Of a stretch of 10,483 bases of DNA, positions 5,027 to 10,483 are shown one piece after another. Positions within the stretch are counted from its first letter, which is position 1. The number at the start of each line of letters is the position of its first letter. Below the pieces are notes generated by a model. It worked only from the letters and a program-made list of their open reading frames with translations. It was not told where the DNA came from and made no database searches. Position numbers and translations under genes: made by a program. The DNA comes from an uncultured Collinsella sp. (GTDB lineage Bacteria; Actinomycetota; Coriobacteriia; Coriobacteriales; Coriobacteriaceae), in the NCBI GenBank assembly GCA_902496375.1, contig CABVAS010000037.1:1-10483 (forward strand), in the 5' to 3' direction.

Positions 5027-6187
5027 CTACTCGTGGGTATGGCCTACGTAGTCTTCGTCGATCGTGATCTTGGCGACCGACTTGGGATATTCCGATTCGA
5101 CCCGTTTCGCCAGCGCGCGCTTCAGGTCCTCGGCGCTCATCGCCAAATCCGAGGGACGTACGCAGTCAAAGATCACGTTGGTATGCGTGGGGCCCGGAAC
5201 ACAGCGTAGGTCGTGGATCGAGAGGCGGCTATCAATCTCTTGAGCCATAGCGTTGATGCGCAGACGCATGCTCGCCACCTTTGGATCGTCGGTCACGATG
5301 GGATCGTAATGGAGCGTGACGATCATGCCGTCTTCGACCCTAAACGACTGCTCGATGTTATCGAGCGTGTCGTGACTTTCCAGCGGGCTGGCCTCGGCTG
5401 CCATCTCGGCGTGAGCGCTTGCGAACTTCCTGCCCGGGCCGTAGTCGTGAACCATCAAATCGTGAACGCCCAAAACGCCGGGGTAGCTCATGATCTTGTC
5501 TCGAATGTGCTTGACCAGCTTTGGATCGGGTGCCTGGCCCAAAAGCGGGCTCACCGTATCCTGGATGAGCTCAAAGCCGCTCCAGCCGATATAGGCGCCA
5601 ACGGCAAGGCCGACCCATGCGTCAAGATTGATGTGCGTCACCTGCGAAACAATTGCGCACGCCAGCACGGCACCCGTAGCTAGGACATCGTTCTTTGAGT
5701 CCTGAGCGGTCGCATGCAACGTCTCGGACTCAATGCGATCGCCGAGCTTTTGGTTGAGGGCCGCCATCCAGAGCTTAACAATCATCGAAAGCACCAAGAC
5801 TGCCACCAGGGCAAGCGAGAACTCGACAGGTTCGGGGTGGATGATGCGCTCAACCGAGGACTTCACCAGCTCAACGCCAATCAGCAGCACGAGCGCCGCC
5901 ACGACCAGACCCGAGAGATACTCGTAGCGGCCATGTCCGTAAGGATGCTCGGGGTCGGCCGGCTTGCCCGCCAGCTTAAAGCCAAGCACGCTCACGATGT
6001 TCGAGCTGGCATCGGACAGGTTGTTCATGGCGTCCGCCACAATCGAAACCGATCCCGACAGCACGCCAATTGCACCCTTCGCAGCGCAAAGCGCAACATT
6101 GGCGAGAATACACACTATGCCCGTCAACGTTCCCACGCGCGCACGGTCGCCCTGCGCACGACGAACAATCCACTCGACCATCCTCAT
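5027..6187 (-). CDS. Cation diffusion facilitator (CDF) metal efflux transporter
   Basis: This 386-residue membrane protein exports divalent metal in exchange for protons. It has about six hydrophobic segments in the first 215 residues and then a cytoplasmic domain. Aligning by eye with E. coli YiiP, transport-site residues are Asn55 and Asp59 (in SIVADAMNNLSDASS) and Asp163 and Asp167 (TAQDSKNDVLATGA). YiiP has Asp-Asp and His-Asp there. The His-to-Asp change in helix 5 is a feature of manganese-type CDFs, so manganese export is the best guess. HPYGHGRYEY (81-90) is the usual inter-helix loop. The C-terminal part is about 90 residues longer than YiiP and ends in GHTHE. A second ATG (6181-6179) has better spacing from GGGGA, so the true start may be two codons later. 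The phosphatase gene follows. Confidence 0.93.
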   Translation of the reverse strand: MRMVEWIVRRAQGDRARVGTLTGIVCILANVALCAAKGAIGVLSGSVSIVADAMNNLSDASSNIVSVLGFKLAGKPADPEHPYGHGRYEYLSGLVVAALVLLIGVELVKSSVERIIHPEPVEFSLALVAVLVLSMIVKLWMAALNQKLGDRIESETLHATAQDSKNDVLATGAVLACAIVSQVTHINLDAWVGLAVGAYIGWSGFELIQDTVSPLLGQAPDPKLVKHIRDKIMSYPGVLGVHDLMVHDYGPGRKFASAHAEMAAEASPLESHDTLDNIEQSFRVEDGMIVTLHYDPIVTDDPKVASMRLRINAMAQEIDSRLSIHDLRCVPGPTHTNVIFDCVRPSDLAMSAEDLKRALAKRVESEYPKSVAKITIDEDYVGHTHE

Positions 6188-6260
6188 CAGTCCCCACGGT
6201 ACTACCTATATATCTATTGCTCAAACGGATTGTAGTGTAGCCACTTTGTCCTCCAGATAC

Positions 6261-6293
6261 AAAAAGGCCGCAGCCCACACGGGCCGCAGCCTT
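6261..6293 (-). terminator. Intrinsic terminator after the PTS EIIC gene
   Basis: On the minus strand AAGGCTGCGGCCC pairs with GGGCTGCGGCCTT across a 4-nt GTGT loop, giving 13 pairs of which two are G-U, directly followed by a run of five T (6265-6261). It lies 38 nt after the EIIC stop and before the CDF transporter gene, so it separates the acc-PTS unit from the transporter-phosphatase unit. The remaining bases 6188-6260 should hold the transporter promoter; no convincing -35/-10 pair was found there. Confidence 0.92.
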
Positions 6294-6331
6294 GGAATAT
6301 GACAAAGGAATCGTCCTTTTGTCGCACAGAT

Positions 6332-7546
6332 TTATGCGCTTGCTTCAGCAGCGCTCGCCACTGTTTCGAGCGAATCAGCTGCGTCTTCTGCCGCCTGCAT
6401 CTTTGTCGGCACCACGCCAAAACAGCAGCTCAGCGCCGCAGACACCGCAAATGCTGCGCCGCCGGCAGCGCAGCACCACAGCAGATTCGAGATGCCGCCC
6501 GTGGCAAAGCCAATGACCATGAGGACATTCGTCATACCGATGGTATAAGCCGTAACGTGGCCCACGGCCGCAACAAGGCCTCCGACGGCGCCGCCAACGG
6601 CCATGCACGTCAGACACCTGCCATATTTAAAGCCGCATCCGTACAGCGCTGGCTCGCTTACGCCGCCAAGAATCCCCGAGATTGAATAGCCCAGCATGAG
6701 CGCCTTCTCGTCCTTATCCGCAACGCGGAGCGACGCGCCAAAGGGCATACCCCAAACGGCGAACGTTGCCATCGTCGCGGCGATCAGGATGCACGAATCC
6801 GTTCCCACACTCATAAACTGCGCATAGGCGAGCGATAGGACAACGTTGCTGACACCCGCGATCTTAAGAAACTCCCAGCCCGCGGCAAGCCCCATGAGCG
6901 TGAGCAGCGACACGATGCCACCGGAATTGCCAAGCATAAACATAAGCTGTCCCAACAGCATGCCCAGATAGCTGCCTGCCGGCGCCGTAACACACAGCGA
7001 CACCGGAACCATGACAAGCATGGTTGCAAACGGTACAAAAGAAAACGCCACAGCCTGAGGGATAGTGCGCTTAAAGAAACGCTCCACCTGCCATAGCACG
7101 GGCACCGAGATGAGAACCGGAATAACAGTCGTCGTGTAATCGTTGACCGGCGCGGGAAGTAGATCATACACGAAAGTCATCGATGCCCCCGTCGTCGATG
7201 CGGCATCAACGAGCTTAAGCAGATCGGGCACAATCAATACGCCGCCCAGCATCATGCCCAGCTGCTCCGAGCAACCGAGCTGGCGGGCAGCGGCCCAACC
7301 AAGATAGATGGGCAAAAAGTAATAGCCAGCGTTATACAGCCAGCTGTAAAACAGGCGATAGATTTCGGAATCGGCAGGCCATAGACCAAGCATGCCTTCG
7401 CCCATAATGACGGCAACGGTGCGGAACAGCGCCGCGCAGACAATAAACGGCAACGCCGACATCATGCTTTTGGACAGATAGTCCACCACGGCCATGGCGT
7501 TTGATGAAACCGTCGTTGTAAACGAGGTGTTAGAAACTTGTGACAT
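6332..7546 (-). CDS. Stand-alone PTS EIIC sugar permease
   Basis: This 404-residue integral membrane protein resembles the EIIC domain of the glucose/sucrose/beta-glucoside PTS superfamily. Landmarks are SKSMMSALPFIVCAALF (25-41), YFLPIYLGWAAARQLG (76-91), DYTTTVIPVLISVPVLWQVE (136-155) and the signature GGVSEPALYG (294-303), whose Glu is expected at the sugar site. EIIB (with the phospho-Cys) and EIIA domains are absent from both the protein and the window, so it must use partners encoded elsewhere, or act without phosphorylation. The substrate is not determinable. The C-terminus is an Ala/Glu-rich tail. The start at 7546 has AAAGG six bases upstream; an ATG at 7570 is an alternative, and the frame remains open far into accDA but that part is not EIIC. 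It follows accDA by 40 nt and ends at a strong terminator. Confidence 0.9.
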   Translation of the reverse strand: MSQVSNTSFTTTVSSNAMAVVDYLSKSMMSALPFIVCAALFRTVAVIMGEGMLGLWPADSEIYRLFYSWLYNAGYYFLPIYLGWAAARQLGCSEQLGMMLGGVLIVPDLLKLVDAASTTGASMTFVYDLLPAPVNDYTTTVIPVLISVPVLWQVERFFKRTIPQAVAFSFVPFATMLVMVPVSLCVTAPAGSYLGMLLGQLMFMLGNSGGIVSLLTLMGLAAGWEFLKIAGVSNVVLSLAYAQFMSVGTDSCILIAATMATFAVWGMPFGASLRVADKDEKALMLGYSISGILGGVSEPALYGCGFKYGRCLTCMAVGGAVGGLVAAVGHVTAYTIGMTNVLMVIGFATGGISNLLWCCAAGGAAFAVSAALSCCFGVVPTKMQAAEDAADSLETVASAAEASA

Positions 7547-7594
7547 GGAACGCCTTTCCCAATGTGACATGCGGACTGTCCCTTTGTCACATCG
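7539..7594. repeat. TGTGACA repeats and REP-like dyad between accDA and EIIC genes
   Basis: TGTGACATG occurs at 7539-7547 and again at 7563-7571, 24 bp apart, and the inverted form TGTCACAT is at 7585-7592. The outer pair ATGTGAC/GTCACAT encloses GGACTGTCCCTTT. The dyad overlaps the TGA stop of accDA (7587-7589), and one direct repeat overlaps the EIIC start codon. It resembles short dispersed palindromes (REP-type) and may also be an operator. The half-sites are too far apart for a standard CRP site. Confidence 0.45.
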
Positions 7595-9311
7595 TGCGGT
7601 ACTGACCGATTGCGCGGTACTTTTCGTAGCGGAGGTTTGTGAGGGTCGCGTCGTCGAGCTGCCCAAGCGTATCGAAGGCATCAAATGCCGAGGACATGAC
7701 GACACCGGCGATCTCCTCATGCGACAGGCCCCTATCGTCAACAATGCCGTCGATGATGCCGAGCGCCAACAGATCGGGGGCCGTGAGCTTAAGCGCCTCA
7801 GCGGCCTCATTCGCGCGCTCGGTATCCTTCCACAGGATCGACGCACAGGCCTCGGGGCTCACGACCGAATAGGCCGAGCTCGAGAGCATCAGGATGCGGT
7901 CGGCCACGGACAGCGCCAGCGCGCCACCAGAGCCGCCCTCGCCTGTCACCACCGAGACAATCGGCGTCTTAAGGCCGCTCATCTCCATGAGATTCTGGGC
8001 AATCGCCTCGCCCTGGCCGCGCTCCTCGGCACCGATGCCGCAAAACGCGCCCGAAGTATCAACCAGGCACAGAACCGGCCGACCAAATTTCTCGGCTTGG
8101 TGCATCAGGCGACGTGCCTTGCGGTAGCCCTCGGGATGTGCCATACCAAAGTTGCGACGCATGCGCTCTTTGGTCGTGGTACCGCGCTCGATGGCGATAA
8201 CCGTCACGGGTCGCCCGTCTTTCCAGCCGATGCCGCCCACCACGGCAGCATCGTCGCCAAAGTAGCGGTCGCCGTGCAGCTCTACGAATCCGTCGAGACC
8301 CAACGAGATCATCTCGCCTGCCGTGGCGCGGTTCGCCGAGCGAGTCTGTTTGACGATTTCGAGCGCGCTTTTTGGTGCGGCCGAGCGCTTAAACAAGTGT
8401 CCCAGCTTTTTGTCGCGACGACCCGTATGCACGATCTCATGCGGAGCCCCCAGACCAGGCGCGTGCCCTTCGTGCAGCGCCAGCAGCTCGCCTACCGTGA
8501 GCGCAATCTCACCACGCGGAACAACGGCATCGCAAAAGCCGTGCTCCAGCAAAAACTCGGAACGCTGGAATCCCTTGGGCAGACGCTTGTGCATGTTCTG
8601 CTCGATCACGCGCGGGCCGGCAAATGCCGTCAGGGCATCGGGCTCGGCCAGGATAATGTCGCCCTCCATGGCAAAGCTCGCGGTTACACCTCCGGTCGTG
8701 GGATCGGTGAGCACCGTGATATACAGGCCGCCCGCCTCGCTGTGGCGCCTAACCGCCGCAGAAATCTTGGCCATCTGCATGAGCGAGGTCACGCCCTCCT
8801 GCATGCGGGCGCCGCCCGATACGGTAAAGCCAACGACCGGCAGCCCCAACTCGGCCGCGCGCTCAAAGACATGACAGATCTTCTCGCCCACCACGGAGCC
8901 CATTGAGCCCATCATAAAGTTGGCATCCATAAAGAAGAGCGCGGTATCGCAGCCGCAGATTTTGCCCCTGCCGCACACAACGGCATCGCGCTCGCCCGAA
9001 CGCTCGCTCACGCTCTTAAGCTTGTTGGCATAACCGGGAAACGAGAGGAAGTCCTTCGACGCCAGATTGGCACCCCATTCCTCAAAGGTACCCGCGTCGA
9101 CCGTCATGCGCATGCGCGCGCGACCGCTCACGCGAAAGTGTTTGCCGCAACGAGGGCAGACCTCGAGGTTGTCGTGCAGGCGCGCCTCATCGATCACACG
9201 GCGGCACTCCGGGCATTTGACAAACACGTGGCGCGCGGGGAACTCGGCGCACGACTCGGTTATCGGCCCCTCAAGGACATTGACCGTCTTCGCTTTTCTA
9301 TTCATCAGCAT
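7587..9311 (-). CDS. accDA: Fused acetyl-CoA carboxylase carboxyltransferase, beta-alpha (AccD-AccA)
   Basis: This cytoplasmic enzyme moves the carboxyl group from carboxybiotin to acetyl-CoA, forming malonyl-CoA for fatty acid synthesis. The 574-residue chain joins both subunits that are separate in E. coli. Residues 1 to about 290 are AccD: a four-cysteine zinc ribbon (Cys33, Cys36, Cys52, Cys55), FTVSGGARMQEG (162-173) and TDPTTGGVTASFA (202-214). Residues about 310-574 are AccA: LDGFVELHGDRYFGDD (339-354), RNFGMAHPEGYRKARRLM (386-403), GEGGSGGALAL (457-467) and VVSPEACASILWKD (483-496). The linker is basic (about 290-312). ATG 9311-9309 lies inside the end of accC (14-nt overlap) with GGGG seven bases upstream; a second ATG two codons on has poorer spacing. 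It is coupled to accC. Confidence 0.95.
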   Translation of the reverse strand: MLMNRKAKTVNVLEGPITESCAEFPARHVFVKCPECRRVIDEARLHDNLEVCPRCGKHFRVSGRARMRMTVDAGTFEEWGANLASKDFLSFPGYANKLKSVSERSGERDAVVCGRGKICGCDTALFFMDANFMMGSMGSVVGEKICHVFERAAELGLPVVGFTVSGGARMQEGVTSLMQMAKISAAVRRHSEAGGLYITVLTDPTTGGVTASFAMEGDIILAEPDALTAFAGPRVIEQNMHKRLPKGFQRSEFLLEHGFCDAVVPRGEIALTVGELLALHEGHAPGLGAPHEIVHTGRRDKKLGHLFKRSAAPKSALEIVKQTRSANRATAGEMISLGLDGFVELHGDRYFGDDAAVVGGIGWKDGRPVTVIAIERGTTTKERMRRNFGMAHPEGYRKARRLMHQAEKFGRPVLCLVDTSGAFCGIGAEERGQGEAIAQNLMEMSGLKTPIVSVVTGEGGSGGALALSVADRILMLSSSAYSVVSPEACASILWKDTERANEAAEALKLTAPDLLALGIIDGIVDDRGLSHEEIAGVVMSSAFDAFDTLGQLDDATLTNLRYEKYRAIGQYRTM

Positions 9312-10483
9312 AGAGATGCCCCATCAGATCGGTGTGATACATGCCCGACAAAAACTCGTCGTTTGCCAGCACGTCGAGCTGAAGCTCGCTATTTTCGCTC
9401 ACGCCCTCAATCACGAGCTCGCCCAGGGCCGAGCGCATCTTGCGAATGGCACCGTCACGCGTGGGCGCGCACACGATGAGCTTGCCGAGCATGGAGTCGT
9501 AGTACGGCGGAACTTTCGCTCCGGTAAACATGGCGGAATCCCAGCGCACGCGCGGACCACCCGGCACACGCAACGCGGTGACCGTTCCACATGACGGTAG
9601 AAAGTCCGGCGTTTCGGCATTGATGCGGCACTCCATGGCGTGGTTGCGGACCGGTACGTCCTCCTGCTCAAAGGGCAGAGGCTGGCCGGCAGCCACGCGC
9701 AGCTGCCACTTAACCAGGTCGGTATCGGTCACAAACTCCGTAACCGGATGCTCCACCTGCAAGCGCGTGTTCATTTCCATAAAGTAGAAATTGCCGTCAT
9801 CTGAGTACAAAAACTCGATGGTGCCAGCGCCCTCATAGCCAACGGCACGAGCCAGGTCGCGCGCGGCCTTGTGCATACGGGCACGAATATCATCGCGTCC
9901 GTCGAGGCACGGCGCGGGGCTCTCCTCGATCAGCTTTTGGTTGCGGCGCTGCACCGAGCACTCGCGCTCGCCGAGCGAAAACACATGGCCCTGCTTATCG
10001 GCCATAATCTGTACCTCAACGTGATGCGCCGGCGCAACGAACTTCTCCATGTAGCACTCGCCGTCGCCAAAAACGGCCTCACCCTCGGCACGCGCCTCGA
10101 TGAACGCCTTTGCCGCATCTTCCACGCGCTCGACCTTGCGAATACCGCGACCGCCGCCGCCCGCGCGCGCCTTAATAAGCACGGGGCAGCCGATGCGCTC
10201 GGCCTCGGCCGTTGCTTCCTCGGGGCTTTTGAGCAAATCGCAGCCCGGCACGATGGGCACGCCCGCAGCAGCGGCCGTTCGGCGTGCGGCGTCCTTGTCG
10301 CCCATGCTGTCGATCACCTCGGCCGAAGGACCGACAAACGCCAGACCGAACTTGTCGCAGTCGCGCACGAAGCTCGCCTTCTCGGAAAAGAAGCCATAGC
10401 CGGGATGGATCGCCTTTGCTCCCGACTTCACGGCACAGGTGAGCACAGCATCGTCGTTGAGGTAGCTCTCGGCAAGACGCGGG
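9298..10483 (-). CDS. accC: Acetyl-CoA carboxylase, biotin carboxylase subunit, 5' end outside window
   Basis: Biotin carboxylase uses ATP and bicarbonate to carboxylate biotin on the carrier protein AccB, the first half-reaction of malonyl-CoA synthesis. The frame is open to the right edge, so the gene begins outside. 394 residues are visible, with roughly 60 N-terminal residues missing compared with E. coli AccC (449). The partial chain begins PRLAESYLNDDAV and includes AIHPGYGFFSEKASF, the glycine-rich ATP-grasp loop IKARAGGGGRGIRKV (about 103-117), ECSVQRRNQKLIEESPAP (about 174-191) and the catalytic-Arg motif MEMNTRLQVEHPVTE (about 235-249). The tail ends GHLYADE. The stop overlaps the start of accDA, giving co-translation of the carboxylase and carboxyltransferase. 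accB is expected just outside the window. Confidence 0.96.
   Translation of the reverse strand, partial: PRLAESYLNDDAVLTCAVKSGAKAIHPGYGFFSEKASFVRDCDKFGLAFVGPSAEVIDSMGDKDAARRTAAAAGVPIVPGCDLLKSPEEATAEAERIGCPVLIKARAGGGGRGIRKVERVEDAAKAFIEARAEGEAVFGDGECYMEKFVAPAHHVEVQIMADKQGHVFSLGERECSVQRRNQKLIEESPAPCLDGRDDIRARMHKAARDLARAVGYEGAGTIEFLYSDDGNFYFMEMNTRLQVEHPVTEFVTDTDLVKWQLRVAAGQPLPFEQEDVPVRNHAMECRINAETPDFLPSCGTVTALRVPGGPRVRWDSAMFTGAKVPPYYDSMLGKLIVCAPTRDGAIRKMRSALGELVIEGVSENSELQLDVLANDEFLSGMYHTDLMGHLYADE

Noticed and set aside
6188..6260. Promoter for the CDF transporter gene
   Set aside because: TATATA- and TTGAGC-like blocks are present but not at workable spacing, so no specific promoter is called.
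7563..7590. CRP-type operator TGTGA...TCACA
   Set aside because: The half-sites are about 18 bp apart instead of 6, and no CRP context is visible.
7547..7846. N-terminal extension of the EIIC frame into accDA
   Set aside because: The extra residues are Arg/Ser-rich and unlike any PTS protein. They are the shadow frame of the AccA C-terminus. A good ribosome-binding site supports the start at 7546.
7494..8906. 470-codon plus-strand open frame opposite accDA
   Set aside because: It is antisense to a clearly conserved enzyme, has no recognisable domain, and arises from GC-rich codons on the real strand. The same applies to the long plus-strand frames at 101-1084, 1290-2168, 2219-3277 and 3420-4346.

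Overview
The window is about 10.5 kb of GC-rich bacterial DNA. Every convincing gene lies on the minus strand, so transcription runs from high to low coordinates. The ribosomal protein sequences, the fused AccD-AccA carboxyltransferase, the GC-rich codon use and the intergenic style suggest a gut member of the Coriobacteriia (Actinomycetota), most likely Collinsella or a close relative. This placement is inferred from protein character; no database search was run.

Layout from the upstream (right) end: (1) accC, cut by the window edge, overlaps the start of an accD-accA fusion gene, and a lone sugar-PTS EIIC permease gene follows. This unit ends at a strong intrinsic terminator (6261-6293). 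(2) A two-gene unit holds a cation diffusion facilitator with a manganese-type metal site pattern and a histidine-phosphatase (phosphoglycerate-mutase-like) gene. (3) A 449-bp gene-free stretch (3912-4360) contains a very long palindrome and the leader of the ribosomal operon. (4) The S10-type operon follows as rplC, rplD, rplW, a 179-bp gap, rplB, rpsS, rplV and rpsC, which runs off the left edge. rpsJ, which normally heads this operon, is not in front of rplC.

The genes themselves are core functions: first steps of fatty acid synthesis, ribosome assembly and metal homeostasis. The unusual material is non-coding. A near-perfect palindrome of about 158 bp, including a perfect 31-bp inverted repeat, sits between the phosphatase gene and rplC. 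A 26-nt element with 23 of 26 positions identical occurs twice: in the rplC leader (4096-4121) and in the unusual gap before rplB (2231-2256). Each copy begins on the minus strand with an ATG that opens a 26-codon reading frame with the same first residues (Met-Asp-Thr-Pro). Each copy lies downstream of a large hairpin. Together these suggest a shared, undescribed control device acting at two points of the ribosomal protein operon, as a promoter, RNA element or leader peptide. A third candidate control structure is a hairpin that would cover the ribosome-binding site of rplC.

No CRISPR array, tRNA, rRNA, transposase or phage gene was seen.
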